A DNA stretch of 64,000 nucleotides from Bacteroidia bacterium (GCA_037045145.1 JBAOIA010000012.1:310001-374000); one strand, 5' to 3'; shown: positions 1 through 9,077, counted from the stretch's first letter. Notes: generated by a model not told the origin, from the letters alone. Made by a program: numbers and translations.

Positions 1-833
1 TTCCCTATACTTCTTGGCTCCGACCATCCTTTAGGTGTCAGGTCTGAAGTATAAATGTCGAAATTACCCTTTACATTGACTGTAAAAAACAAGTGCAGAT
101 TGTCAAGTGAAATGGTAGGCCCACCTTCATTACCACTGTTTTGTTTGTTGAAAGGTAATTCCATTGGTGTTCCTGCATCCCATTTACCATTTAGATTATG
201 ACTTAACATAAACTTTTCTACACTAGTTGAGGTGAGCATATTTTTGCTCTGGTATTCAAACCTTCTGGTAAAAAAACACAATTCATTATCAGCAGAGATT
301 ATTGGGAGATATTCAGGGTCTGGCGTACTTAATCCTTTTACCAACACAGGTTTAAACTCTACAGGGTTTAAAAACGCCTTTGCTCTGAATAATTTCACTT
401 CGGCATCGTCAGCAGCGTTGGTGTCTGAAGGAGGTAAATCTAAAAATGTAGTGTAAACAGAAATAGCTTCCTCGTACTTCTTTGTCTCATAATAATATGT
501 TGCTAATCTGTAAATTGCTTTTTCAGATGCGTCAGGACAAACATTTATCAGGCCTTTATAAGCCTTTGCCATTAACTTAAAATCTTTCTTTCTATAAGCT
601 GCATCACCCATAAGTAGATAAGGTTTTGCAAATGTGCTGTCTGCTTCAATAGCTTCATTACATAATTCAACGGCATCCTCATAGCTTTTAACTGACTTAA
701 ATAGCTTTTCAGCTTCTTCTGTCTTCTTAGCCGATTCTTTTGATGTGGTCTGTGGACAGCGTTTTAGATTTTGCGAATAAGTTGAAACGACATAGAAATA
801 AAGTATAAGGCTAAAAATAATTTTCTTACTCAT
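1..833 (-). CDS. TPR plus PD40 beta-propeller secreted protein (partial)
   Basis: The reading frame is open from an ATG at 833 to the left edge of the window, so only about 277 N-terminal residues are visible. It starts with a signal peptide (MSKKIIFSLILYFYVV..., then TYSQN). Helical tetratricopeptide-like repeats follow at about residues 30-130 (for example YYYETKKYEEAISVY). After them comes a WD40-like PD40 propeller segment with strands such as TISLDNLHLFFTVN. In Bacteroidota this order is typical of the TPR-PD40-OmpA proteins linked to T9SS or peptidoglycan anchoring (PorE-like). The OmpA part would lie outside the window, so that name is inference. It begins 15 nt after the DPP-IV stop and is probably co-transcribed with it. 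Confidence 0.75.
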   Translation of the reverse strand, partial: MSKKIIFSLILYFYVVSTYSQNLKRCPQTTSKESAKKTEEAEKLFKSVKSYEDAVELCNEAIEADSTFAKPYLLMGDAAYRKKDFKLMAKAYKGLINVCPDASEKAIYRLATYYYETKKYEEAISVYTTFLDLPPSDTNAADDAEVKLFRAKAFLNPVEFKPVLVKGLSTPDPEYLPIISADNELCFFTRRFEYQSKNMLTSTSVEKFMLSHNLNGKWDAGTPMELPFNKQNSGNEGGPTISLDNLHLFFTVNVKGNFDIYTSDLTPKGWSEPRSIG

Positions 834-848
834 CAATCAGATTTTGTT

Positions 849-3005
849 TCAAAGATTTTGTTTAAAGTAATCTGTAATTTTATTCATTAAATGTACACGG
901 TCTTTACCGCGAACATTATGCGGATGTCCTGGGTAAACAAAGTAATCTACTTGTTTTCCGAGATCAATAGCTTTTTTCAAATACATCAAACTATGCTGCC
1001 AAACAACTGTATCATCATTAGTCCCATGAATAAGCATCAGCTTGCCATTAATATTCTTTACATAATTCAATAAATTACTTTTCTCATAGCCATCAACGTT
1101 TGTTGTCGGAGTATCCATATAACGCTCTGTGTACATAATTTCATACATGCTCCAGTCAACCACCGGGCCACCGGCAACAGCCACTTTAAACAATCCGGGA
1201 AACCTTGTCATCAGTGATATAGCCATAAAACCACCATAGCTCCAGCCATCAACACCTATTCGTGTTGAATCAACATATGGTAACGATTTTAAATATTTTA
1301 ATCCCGTTAGCTGATCTTCCATCTCTGCATTGCCACAGTTACGGAAAATAGCTTGCTCAAACTGTTTTCCTCTGTTGCCGCTGCCTCTACCATCTACTGT
1401 GTAAACGATAAATCCTTCCTGCGCCAGATAATAAAACCACAAGTCACCTTGCCCGCCTTGCCATGAGTTTGAAATCAATTGTGTATGTGGTCCACCATAA
1501 ACATAAATAATCACCGGATACTGTTTTAACGAATCCATTGCAGGTGGATAATAGGTGCGTGTATAAAGCAACTCTCCGGAAACACTCTGAAGTGTATTGA
1601 TTTTCATTCCGCCCAATTCATATTCACTTAACGGATTTTCAGCTGTTAGCATTGTTCTTGCATCAGATCCATTTGGCAATATAAGTTTAATTTTACGTGG
1701 TGTGTTGACGTTACTGAACACATCCAGAACTTCATTATTTTCTGGATTATAATAGCATGAGTGTATTCCATTATCCCCGGAAACTCTTTTCATTTTCCCG
1801 TCTGAAAGAGTAACGTAATATAAATCTCTGTCAATTGGACTTAATGCAGTGCACATGTAATATGCACGTTCTGACTTTTTGTCAAATCCTTTAAATTCAG
1901 TGACTACAAATTCTCCTTTAGTAAGCTGCCTGATTAGCTTTCCATCGGTATTGTATAAATACAAATGATTGTAGCCATCACGCTGACTTTGCCAGATGAA
2001 CTGATCGTCATGACCGGGCACAAAAACTATTGGTGTTTGTGGCTCTACATATTTATCATCTTTCTCTTCAAAAAGTGTTTTTATAAAATGCCCTGTTGAT
2101 GCAGAATAACAGTTCAGTTTCATGTGGTTCTGATCACGATTTAAAACTGCAATATAAACATACTTCTCATCAGGGCTCCATGCTACATTAGTCAGGTATT
2201 GATCTTTTGGTTCACCGGTCTTAAGATAAACAACTGTATTATTAATCATGTCAAATACACCAACCGTCACCTGATGACTTGTGCCACCTGCCATCGGATA
2301 TTTTATCAGATTTACTTCTGCCGGTTTTTTACTCCAATCTACAATAGGATAATCCTTAACCATGGTTTCGTCCATTCTGTAAAATGCAAGTTTGTTCCCC
2401 TTGGGTGACCAAAATGTTCCTTTTGTTATTCCAAACTCATTACGATGAACAGAACTGCCGTAAATAATATGTGGGTACACATCTTTTGCAACGGTAATAT
2501 TTTTTCCTGCATCATACACAAAAAGGTTATTTTTAATTGTATATGCTATACGTCCTGTTACAGGGTCGGTATCTTTTTGCGATGCACTATCAGGCAACAA
2601 CAAAATTCTTGAATTACGAATGGCATACTGTGTTTTATCATATTCAAACTCTTTGTTCCCGTTAAAAAATCCAAAGACTTTATCATTCTTCCATTCCACA
2701 ATGGGAAAACGGGCAAGAGTATCTGCTTTTATTCGCTTGAGTTTATCATTAATCTCCGAAAGCGAAATAATTTTCTCATCATGTACAATACCGTCATCAC
2801 CAACAAACAAAGTTGCATCAGACAAGCGGTTGTCAACATAGTAATACGAAATTGAATTTTTAATCCATCCTAACTGCGAAAGGTTTGCAGGAGCAAGTCT
2901 GGTTCTTGCATTTAATATGGCATCTTCCATGCTAAGCCTCTTATGCTGAGCTTGTAAAGTTGTTGTAGAAATTAAAAAAATGAAAGGTAATGAGTAACGA
3001 AACAT
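849..3005 (-). CDS. Dipeptidyl peptidase IV (S9B family)
   Basis: Secreted serine peptidase that removes X-Pro or X-Ala dipeptides from peptide N-termini, expected in the periplasm or outer envelope. An ORF extends upstream to 3059, but the start at 3005 gives a clean signal peptide (MFRYSLPFIF...TTTLQAQ). A TACATTTGC promoter box at 3024-3032 lies inside the longer ORF, so 3005 is preferred (718 aa). Residues 20 to about 480 form the DPP-IV propeller region. The C-terminal alpha/beta hydrolase carries YVYGGPH, the nucleophile motif GWSYGG (Ser589), HGTNDD (Asp664/665) and HPHN (His694-696), so the triad looks intact. The TPR-PD40 gene follows 15 nt downstream. It may work with the POT transporter and prolyl oligopeptidase in peptide use. 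Confidence 0.93.
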   Translation of the reverse strand: MFRYSLPFIFLISTTTLQAQHKRLSMEDAILNARTRLAPANLSQLGWIKNSISYYYVDNRLSDATLFVGDDGIVHDEKIISLSEINDKLKRIKADTLARFPIVEWKNDKVFGFFNGNKEFEYDKTQYAIRNSRILLLPDSASQKDTDPVTGRIAYTIKNNLFVYDAGKNITVAKDVYPHIIYGSSVHRNEFGITKGTFWSPKGNKLAFYRMDETMVKDYPIVDWSKKPAEVNLIKYPMAGGTSHQVTVGVFDMINNTVVYLKTGEPKDQYLTNVAWSPDEKYVYIAVLNRDQNHMKLNCYSASTGHFIKTLFEEKDDKYVEPQTPIVFVPGHDDQFIWQSQRDGYNHLYLYNTDGKLIRQLTKGEFVVTEFKGFDKKSERAYYMCTALSPIDRDLYYVTLSDGKMKRVSGDNGIHSCYYNPENNEVLDVFSNVNTPRKIKLILPNGSDARTMLTAENPLSEYELGGMKINTLQSVSGELLYTRTYYPPAMDSLKQYPVIIYVYGGPHTQLISNSWQGGQGDLWFYYLAQEGFIVYTVDGRGSGNRGKQFEQAIFRNCGNAEMEDQLTGLKYLKSLPYVDSTRIGVDGWSYGGFMAISLMTRFPGLFKVAVAGGPVVDWSMYEIMYTERYMDTPTTNVDGYEKSNLLNYVKNINGKLMLIHGTNDDTVVWQHSLMYLKKAIDLGKQVDYFVYPGHPHNVRGKDRVHLMNKITDYFKQNL

Positions 3006-3023
3006 AATAAATTTTTCTTGCAA

Positions 3024-3032
3024 GCAAATGTA
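3024..3032 (-). promoter_or_regulatory. Promoter -7 box of the DPP-IV gene
   Basis: The minus strand reads TACATTTGC, matching the Bacteroidota -7 consensus TAnnTTTG. It lies about 18 nt upstream of the preferred ATG at 3005 and inside the longer ORF, which argues against the upstream start. Confidence 0.5.
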
Positions 3033-3122
3033 AAATATATCAACATACTTTTCTTGCAATCAATTCATTTATATTAACTACAAAATGTGAATGTTTGCAA
3101 TGAATTTTCTTTATTTGCAATC

Positions 3123-3746
3123 ATGCAATTAAGCCATATTCTGATTTTATTTTTGTGTATTGGTACAAACCAAATTCAGGCACAGACACTCTTGAATAGT
3201 GGTTTTGAGGAGGACATAAACACTTCTTCTCAAAGTGGATGGATATTAGATTGTAAAGGAACCGGACAGATAAGATTCAGCAATGTTTCCCCATTTTCAG
3301 GTAAACATTGTTTAGAATTGGCACATCAAAATCAGGCCACATGCACATTTAGCCAGAGCATTTCACTTCAGAACTCTGATATAAAAAATTACAAAGTGAT
3401 TTTCTCATGCAGAGCCGAAGAACTGAATGGAAATACAGGCCTTAATATTATTATCAGAGATGCTTCAGGAAAAAAATTAACTGAGAGTAGTGGCTTTATT
3501 AAAAATGCCGAAACAAAGTGGAAAACTTATTCAATTGCAATGTCTGTTCCTGATGGTGCGCATACAATGAGCATCACAGGAATTTTGAATGGCACAGGCA
3601 AGGTTTGGTTTGATGAAATTAAAATAGAAGAATTAAAACAGCATAAATCATCATCAGGAATATGGGCAACAGCAAGTGAATTTATGACTATTGCTGGTAA
3701 ATACTCTATTGGTGAGGCAATAAAATGGGCCGTTGAAAAAAAGTAA
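3123..3746 (+). CDS. Secreted protein with CBM-like beta-sandwich domain
   Basis: I chose the ATG at 3123 (207 aa) because it starts directly with a signal peptide (MQLSHILILFLCIG...IQAQ). A TTTATTTGC promoter-like box (3110-3118) sits between it and an upstream in-frame ATG at 3087. The mature part begins LLNSGFEED and includes a strand-rich domain ending in GTGKVWFDEIKIEEL. This is the usual opening and closing of carbohydrate-binding (CBM4/9-like) jelly rolls, where the last strand is VWFDDV-like. No catalytic domain and no T9SS sorting tail are visible. The ligand is unknown. The gene is convergent with the E1 gene, with 8 nt between their stops. Confidence 0.7.
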   Translation: MQLSHILILFLCIGTNQIQAQTLLNSGFEEDINTSSQSGWILDCKGTGQIRFSNVSPFSGKHCLELAHQNQATCTFSQSISLQNSDIKNYKVIFSCRAEELNGNTGLNIIIRDASGKKLTESSGFIKNAETKWKTYSIAMSVPDGAHTMSITGILNGTGKVWFDEIKIEELKQHKSSSGIWATASEFMTIAGKYSIGEAIKWAVEKK

Positions 3747-3754
3747 CTTACATT

Positions 3755-5731
3755 TTAATAATCTGCCAGTTGCTTTAACATTTGTTTAAATCTTTCTCTT
3801 GGCAGAAAATTCCACTCCAAATTATTTGACATTGGCACGGCAGTATCCAGGCTGCCACATCGCATTACAGGCGCATCCAGCCATTGAAAACAAGCAGCCG
3901 AAATTTCAGCTGCAATTTCACCACCAATACCACCGGTTAATGTGTCTTCGTGAAATACAATAACTTTTCCCGTTCGTTTTACAGATTCCAGAACTGTTTC
4001 TTTATCCCAAGGCAAAAGGCATCTCAAATCAACTAAATCAGCCTGAATATTTTTGTATTCATCCAGTGCTTCCATTGCCCAATGTACACCTAAACCATAG
4101 GTTACAATAGTTAAATCAGAGCCTTCTCTTATTTTATTTGCCTTACCTATTGGTGTAGTAAAATAGCTGTCAGGAACAAGGCCGCTAACACTTCTATAGA
4201 GCGCTTTATGTTCAAAAAACATAACAGGATTTGGATCTTCAATAGCAGCAGCCAATAATCCTTTTGCATCACCCGGAAATGCAGGGTAAAGAATTTTTAA
4301 TCCGGGCACATGAAAGAACCATGCTTCTGTTGACTGTGAGTGAAATGGACCTGCTCCAACGGCAGCACCTGTGGGCATGCGTACCACAACATCTGCATTT
4401 TGTCCCCAGCGATAATGTGTCTTTGCCAGATTGTTAACAATTTGGTTGAAGCCACATGTAACGAAGTCGGCAAACTGCATTTCTACTATAGACTTAAAGC
4501 CGTTAATTGACAATCCCAAACTTGCTCCAATTATTGCTGACTCTGTAATTGGCGTATTTCTGACACGCGATTTACCAAATTCTTCAACAAAACCTTGTGT
4601 TGCTTTAAAAACTCCGCCATATTCAGCAATATCCTGACCCATTATGACTAAATTCTTATGTCGTTGCATACCCTGACGAAGTCCGTCAGTAATGGCATCC
4701 AAAAATCTTTTATCTGTGGCTCCTCCTGAAGCCGTGATGACTGTATTTTCTGATGGCGCAAACATATCACGTAACTCATTTTCTGTGTTGACCTCAGGAT
4801 CAGACTCTGCATAACTTATCTTAAGATGTTCTTCAATTTCTGTTTTAATTTTTACACGAACACTTTCAATCTCTGCTGCTGAAAGAATCTTATTTTCTAA
4901 AAGATAATTTTCATAATTCACGATAGGGTCTTTCTTGCCCCATTCATCAAACAATTGTTGAGGAACATATTTTGTCCCGGAAGCCTCTTCATGACCTCGC
5001 ATTCTAAATGTGCGAGCTTCAAAAATTATTGGACGCGGATTTTTTCTTATGTCAGTCAATAGTTCATTCAGTGTATTATAAACTTCCAAAATATTGTTGC
5101 CATCAACACTAACACCTTGAATGCCGTAACCTATCCCTTTATCGGCAAAACTTTTACATCTGTACTGTTCTGATGAAGGTGTTGACAACCCATAACCGTT
5201 GTTTTCTACAATAAAAATAACAGGCAGATCCCATACAGCAGCCACATTAATTGCCTCATGAAAATCGCCTTCGCTTGCACCGCCATCACCTGAGAAAACA
5301 ATTGTTGCTTTATTATTTTGCTTAAGAATATTTCCCAATGCAATTCCATCTGCAATGCCACATTGAGGGCCAAGATGGGATATCATTCCAATTATTTTAT
5401 ACTCTTGTGTTCCAAAGTGAAATGAACGATCGCGGCCATTTGTGAATCCACCGGGCTTACCCATCCATTGCGAAAACAGACGGTGTAAAGGAATATTACG
5501 AACACTGAAAACCCCAAGATTTCTGTGCATAGGCAAAACATATTCGTCCTTATTAAGTGCCATGGCAGCACCCACAGAAACAGCCTCCTGACCGATGCCT
5601 GAAAACCATTTTGCCAGTTTACCTTGACGTAGCAGAACAAGCATCTTTTCCTCAATTATACGAGGACGTACCAACTCATGATAAAGTCTGATTAATTGGT
5701 CGTCACTCAAATCTTTTCTGTCGAAATTCAT
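3755..5731 (-). CDS. 2-oxoisovalerate (branched-chain keto acid) dehydrogenase E1, fused alpha-beta
   Basis: Thiamine-diphosphate-dependent E1 component that decarboxylates branched-chain 2-oxo acids and passes the acyl group to a lipoyl E2. The 658 residues contain both subunits in one chain. The alpha part is about residues 1-330, with the TPP motif from GDGGASEGDF (148) to VENN (178). The beta part starts near 340, with MGQDIAEYGGVF and PITESAIIGASLG. Fused E1 chains are common in Bacteroidota. E2 and E3 genes are not in the window. Pyruvate or acetoin as substrate cannot be excluded by reading alone. The start is supported by a TAACTTTGC box 19-27 nt upstream, and the promoter region is shared divergently with a 44-residue membrane protein gene. 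Confidence 0.88.
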   Translation of the reverse strand: MNFDRKDLSDDQLIRLYHELVRPRIIEEKMLVLLRQGKLAKWFSGIGQEAVSVGAAMALNKDEYVLPMHRNLGVFSVRNIPLHRLFSQWMGKPGGFTNGRDRSFHFGTQEYKIIGMISHLGPQCGIADGIALGNILKQNNKATIVFSGDGGASEGDFHEAINVAAVWDLPVIFIVENNGYGLSTPSSEQYRCKSFADKGIGYGIQGVSVDGNNILEVYNTLNELLTDIRKNPRPIIFEARTFRMRGHEEASGTKYVPQQLFDEWGKKDPIVNYENYLLENKILSAAEIESVRVKIKTEIEEHLKISYAESDPEVNTENELRDMFAPSENTVITASGGATDKRFLDAITDGLRQGMQRHKNLVIMGQDIAEYGGVFKATQGFVEEFGKSRVRNTPITESAIIGASLGLSINGFKSIVEMQFADFVTCGFNQIVNNLAKTHYRWGQNADVVVRMPTGAAVGAGPFHSQSTEAWFFHVPGLKILYPAFPGDAKGLLAAAIEDPNPVMFFEHKALYRSVSGLVPDSYFTTPIGKANKIREGSDLTIVTYGLGVHWAMEALDEYKNIQADLVDLRCLLPWDKETVLESVKRTGKVIVFHEDTLTGGIGGEIAAEISAACFQWLDAPVMRCGSLDTAVPMSNNLEWNFLPRERFKQMLKQLADY

Positions 5732-5749
5732 TGTTATATAAAAAGTGCG

Positions 5750-5758
5750 GCAAAGTTA
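5750..5758 (-). promoter_or_regulatory. Promoter -7 box of the E1 gene
   Basis: The minus strand reads TAACTTTGC, a TAnnTTTG match ending 18 nt before the E1 start codon at 5731. The same sequence is found before mutL. Confidence 0.5.
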
Positions 5759-5770
5759 ACTTAATTAGAG

Positions 5771-5778
5771 TAGTTTTG
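5771..5778 (+). promoter_or_regulatory. Promoter -7 box of the 44-residue membrane protein gene
   Basis: TAGTTTTG matches TAnnTTTG and ends 12 nt before the ATG at 5791. It is arranged back to back with the E1 promoter box, so the roughly 60 nt between the two starts is a divergent promoter. Confidence 0.45.
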
Positions 5779-5790
5779 TTTTATATAATT

Positions 5791-5925
5791 ATGCAAGAAA
5801 TCATAGTTGGTATCATAGCCATTGGAGCAACAATTTATCTGATTCAAAAATTCAGAAGTAAATCCGGTGCTTGTGATAAATGCAGTTCAAATCCACAAAA
5901 GTCAGAACAAAAAAAAACCACCTGA
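5791..5925 (+). CDS. FeoB-associated Cys-rich-type small membrane protein
   Basis: A 44-residue protein with an N-terminal membrane helix (MQEIIVGIIAIGATIYLIQK), then a basic stretch, the CDKC pair in GACDKCSS and a Lys-rich tail. This matches the small FeoB-associated Cys-rich membrane protein family, whose role in iron uptake is presumed. An in-frame ATG at 5731 exists, but it would start upstream of the TAGTTTTG box (5771-5778) and add an implausible N-terminus. No feoA or feoB gene is nearby, so the functional link is by family only. The last codons and the stop form the 5' arm and loop of a transcription terminator, an unusually tight arrangement. Confidence 0.65.
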   Translation: MQEIIVGIIAIGATIYLIQKFRSKSGACDKCSSNPQKSEQKKTT

Positions 5926-5938
5926 CGGTGGTTTTTTT
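5911..5938. terminator. Bidirectional intrinsic terminator overlapping a stop codon
   Basis: An A-tract and CCACC (5911-5922) pair with GGTGG and a T-tract (5927-5938) around the loop TGAC, whose TGA is the stop codon of the upstream gene. With A and T tracts on either side it can serve both the + strand gene and the convergent lipoprotein gene that ends at 5955. Confidence 0.85.
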
Positions 5939-5954
5939 CCTTAATTTTTTAAAA

Positions 5955-6191
5955 TTAATGTGCAGCAGCAGCAGCAGAATCTGCAGCAGGAGCAGCAGCA
6001 GCTGAATCAGGAGTAGCAGCAGCAGCAGATGCAGCCATTGCAGCTTCTTCAGCAGCTTTCATTTCTGCTTCTGCGTTAGCAATTGAATCCTGAGTTGCTT
6101 TTTCCGCAGCAGCTTTTTCGTCAGCGCTTGGGCCGCATGATACCATTGCAAACATTCCTGCAACAGCCATTAATGTGAATAATTTTTTCAT
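5955..6191 (-). CDS. Small Ala-rich lipoprotein
   Basis: A 78-residue protein with a lipoprotein signal (MKKLFTLMAV...MVSC, lipidated Cys19) followed by an Ala/Glu/Lys segment and a C-terminal half of almost only Ala with Asp, Ser and Pro (PDSAAAA repeated). The low-complexity tail comes from GCA/GCT codon runs. A TACTTTTG box at 6223-6230 on the minus strand lies 31 nt upstream of the start. Short Ala-rich lipoproteins of this type are common and often highly expressed in Bacteroidota, but no function is known to me. The tail length may vary between strains because of the triplet repeats. Confidence 0.75.
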   Translation of the reverse strand: MKKLFTLMAVAGMFAMVSCGPSADEKAAAEKATQDSIANAEAEMKAAEEAAMAASAAAATPDSAAAAPAADSAAAAAH

Positions 6192-6222
6192 TTTTCTTTT
6201 TTTATTGTTTGATTTGACGGGA

Positions 6223-6230
6223 CAAAAGTA
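6223..6230 (-). promoter_or_regulatory. Promoter -7 box of the Ala-rich lipoprotein gene
   Basis: The minus strand reads TACTTTTG, a full TAnnTTTG match. It leaves a leader of about 25-30 nt before the ATG at 6191. Confidence 0.5.
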
Positions 6231-6296
6231 TGGTGATTAATAAAAGATGAAGTTTTTTTTTATTAACTATTCAACTAAGTTGTTAACAATTAATTG

Positions 6297-7961
6297 TTAT
6301 TGCACACCATGCATCATTTTAACAAGCCATTTGTAAATAATGAATAGCAATACTGAAGCTGCGGCACTCATTATAACGAATATCATAAAGAAATCGTAGA
6401 GGCTTGAAATCTGCATGCCCATAAACATTGGAAAATGATGTGGAATACCTGCTTCAGCCAGCACCTTTAACTGATCGGCAGTAGCTGTAACTGAGCCATT
6501 GAGTATAGAAGGAAGGTCAATTCCTTTGTCGGCAGCAGCTTTAAACTCGCCTTGTCCCGGAGGATATAATGAACTTAGTGTACCTGCAAATTTATTGGAA
6601 GCAGAGTTGGCCAAGAACCACGTTCCCATTAACAATGATGCAAAACGAAGCGGTGCTAACTTAGCAACCATTGAAAGTCCTATTGGAGACAGACAAAGCT
6701 CACCAAATGTGTGTAGCAGGTATAATGTTGTTAGCCAAAACATGGAAACTTTTACTCCGGGCTCTACTCCTTTTACACCAAAAGCAATTACTAAATAGCC
6801 AATTGAGAGTAAGAAAAGTCCTATTGCCATTTTTAATGGTGAACCGGGTTCTTTTCCAGCATTACCTAATCGCACCCATAACCAAGCAAAAATCGGAGCA
6901 AAAATCACAATAAATATTGCGTTGAATGATTGAAAAAAGCTTGCCGGCATTTCCCACCCAAATAGGTTTCTGTCAGTTTGTTCATCAGCAAAGAATGTAA
7001 GTGACGCACCGGCCTGTTCAAAGGCACTCCAGAAGAAAATTACAAAGAAGCAAAGTATAAAAATTACCCAGATGCGTTGTTTCTCAACATGAGTCAAAGA
7101 CTTATCTGTAATAATAAGACCTGGAACGGCAATAGCACCTGCATAAATAATTGAGCCTATTAAATCGAATTCAATAAGGGATTTGAAAACAAAAAACAAT
7201 CCTATTCCAATAGCCAGCCACATGAGAATCTTAGACATGTTGAACGATGGGATATCTGCTTCTCCTTCTGCATTAACGGCTTGTGTGGTAACAACTTTAG
7301 GCATACCTATCGGTGAACCATCCGGGCTTACTATATATTTATTCTTGAGCATCACAAAAGTGAGTACACCAATAACCATTCCTATGCCGGCAGCAAGAAA
7401 CCCATATTTAAAGTCAGCAGGATCGTTGGTATCGCCAAAATATCCACAAACCAATGGAGCAAAAAATGCTCCCAGATTAATACCCATATAGAAAATTGTA
7501 AATGCACCATCTACTCTTTTATCAGCCTTTGGATAAAGCTGACCTACCATTGTAGAAATATTGGGTTTAAAAAATCCATTTCCGAAAATTAAAAATCCAA
7601 GTCCTAAATACATTAACATACTGGCAGTGGCATCAGTGCCTGTTGGTGTTGAACTAATCATTGAACCACTGAAAAACAAAGTAAACTGACCAATAGCCAT
7701 TAATAGGCCGCCTACAATGATGGAGCGTCTATTGCCCCAATAACGATCCGATATGTATCCGCCTAATAATGGTGTTAGATACACTAATCCGGTATAACTA
7801 CCATAAAGGTTTGAAGCAAATGCTTTGTCAAGCATCAATGCTTTTACCATGAAAAGAATAAAGATTGCGCGCATTCCATAATAGCTGAAACGCTCCCACA
7901 TCTCTGTTACAAATAACACATACAGTCCCTTAGGATGTCCTTGTTGTACACTTTGATTCAT
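6297..7961 (-). CDS. POT/PTR family proton-coupled peptide transporter
   Basis: Inner-membrane symporter importing di- and tripeptides with protons. The family signature ExxERFxYYG is present as EMWERFSYYGMRA (Glu20, Glu23, Arg24) at the start of helix 1. The second POT signature appears as FYMGINLGAFFAP. At 554 residues with many hydrophobic segments and a longer linker near residues 205-240, it fits the bacterial DtpT/DtpA group with 14 helices. It is monocistronic by spacing. Import of peptides released by DPP-IV and prolyl oligopeptidase in this same window is a reasonable inference. Confidence 0.93.
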   Translation of the reverse strand: MNQSVQQGHPKGLYVLFVTEMWERFSYYGMRAIFILFMVKALMLDKAFASNLYGSYTGLVYLTPLLGGYISDRYWGNRRSIIVGGLLMAIGQFTLFFSGSMISSTPTGTDATASMLMYLGLGFLIFGNGFFKPNISTMVGQLYPKADKRVDGAFTIFYMGINLGAFFAPLVCGYFGDTNDPADFKYGFLAAGIGMVIGVLTFVMLKNKYIVSPDGSPIGMPKVVTTQAVNAEGEADIPSFNMSKILMWLAIGIGLFFVFKSLIEFDLIGSIIYAGAIAVPGLIITDKSLTHVEKQRIWVIFILCFFVIFFWSAFEQAGASLTFFADEQTDRNLFGWEMPASFFQSFNAIFIVIFAPIFAWLWVRLGNAGKEPGSPLKMAIGLFLLSIGYLVIAFGVKGVEPGVKVSMFWLTTLYLLHTFGELCLSPIGLSMVAKLAPLRFASLLMGTWFLANSASNKFAGTLSSLYPPGQGEFKAAADKGIDLPSILNGSVTATADQLKVLAEAGIPHHFPMFMGMQISSLYDFFMIFVIMSAAASVLLFIIYKWLVKMMHGVQ

Positions 7962-8002
7962 ACGTTTAATTTAATTTAAAGCGCGGCTAATGTAAAAAAA
8001 AA

Positions 8003-9046
8003 TTAATCTTTTACCGTTTCAGGAATTTGTAATTGGTCTTTATAATAGGCCAAGGCAGCTATAAAATGCTCAACTGCTTCGTCAAGGCTGCCCAAATATT
8101 TACCGCCCGAAGCATTCTTATGCCCGCCACCGTTAAAAAACTTTGAAGCCATGTCACGAACAGAAAAATCCCCTTTGGAGCGGAATGATATTTTAATTAT
8201 ATCGTCTTTTTCAGTAAACAAGGCAGACATAGTAACATCTCCAATACTCAGTGGGTAGTTGACAATCCCTTCTGTATCACCCGTTTGATGGTTGTACTGT
8301 TCCAACTCATTTTTTGTTAATGCAATATAGGCTGCATTGTAGGCATGTATGACTTGCATTTTATCTTTTAGGCAATATCCCAGAAACCGTGTTCTCTCCT
8401 CGGTAAAATTATCGGAAATAGTTTCATGAATTTTAACATGGTTCATGCCTGTATCGAGCAATGCCGCTAAAACACGATGTGTATCTGCACTCATTGACGA
8501 AAATCTGAAAGAACCGGTGTCAGTCATAATACCTGTATAGATACACTCTGCCACTTCCGGTTTCATTTTATACTTATTGTCTAATGCAAATATAAAGTGG
8601 AAAATCAACTCGCTTGTTGCACAAGATTGAGGAAACGAAAACAAAATATCGCAATCTATTTTTGGATATAAATGATGGTCAATAACTACTTTAAAGGCTT
8701 TGTTTGACATCATTACTTCTTCCATAGCCTCAACTCTTTTTGACTCATTAAAGTCAAGACAAAAAATAATATCTGCTTCAGCAAAAGCCTTTGCTACTAC
8801 ACGAGGTTTTTCTTCGTAGTTTAAAACTTTCTGATTGCCTTTCATAAAACTGATGGATTCAGGATAATCACTCGGTACCACAGCCTTTACTTTATGTTTT
8901 TTTGCTGAAAGAAAATTGTACAATCCCAGGAGTGAGCCTATAGCATCACCATCCGGTTTATAATGTGTGGTGATTACAATTCTTTTTGGTTCCGATAAAA
9001 GATTTTTTAATTGCTCTATGCTGTGTTGCTCAAATTTTGGTATCAT
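8003..9046 (-). CDS. DHH-family phosphoesterase, NrnA-like (oligoribonuclease/pAp phosphatase)
   Basis: A 347-residue protein with an N-terminal DHH domain: THYKPDGDAIGS at residues 27-38 and VIDHH with the DHH triad at 123-125. The C-terminal DHHA1 domain contains GGGHKNASGG at 306-315. This pairing and size match NrnA, a Mn-dependent enzyme that degrades very short RNA and dephosphorylates 3'-phosphoadenosine 5'-phosphate. A TACATTTG box lies on the minus strand at 9070-9077. The gene is divergent from ndk, with 105 nt between starts. Substrate preference cannot be read from sequence. Confidence 0.88.
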   Translation of the reverse strand: MIPKFEQHSIEQLKNLLSEPKRIVITTHYKPDGDAIGSLLGLYNFLSAKKHKVKAVVPSDYPESISFMKGNQKVLNYEEKPRVVAKAFAEADIIFCLDFNESKRVEAMEEVMMSNKAFKVVIDHHLYPKIDCDILFSFPQSCATSELIFHFIFALDNKYKMKPEVAECIYTGIMTDTGSFRFSSMSADTHRVLAALLDTGMNHVKIHETISDNFTEERTRFLGYCLKDKMQVIHAYNAAYIALTKNELEQYNHQTGDTEGIVNYPLSIGDVTMSALFTEKDDIIKISFRSKGDFSVRDMASKFFNGGGHKNASGGKYLGSLDEAVEHFIAALAYYKDQLQIPETVKD

Positions 9047-9069
9047 AAACTTGCTGAATGCGATTTTTA

Positions 9070-9077
9070 CAAATGTA
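9070..9077 (-). promoter_or_regulatory. Promoter -7 box of the NrnA-like gene
   Basis: The minus strand reads TACATTTG, 23 nt upstream of the start at 9046. Confidence 0.45.

Noticed and set aside
232..456. 74-codon + strand frame near the left edge
   Set aside because: Antisense to the TPR/PD40 gene, whose frame is open across the region with recognisable repeats.
5881..5900. tRNA T-loop-like GTTCAAATCC
   Set aside because: It lies in the coding frame of the 44-residue protein and no cloverleaf can be drawn around it. No tRNA was found elsewhere.
6499..6798. 99-codon + strand frame inside the POT transporter gene
   Set aside because: It is antisense to a well-supported transporter, has no family resemblance and no promoter box.
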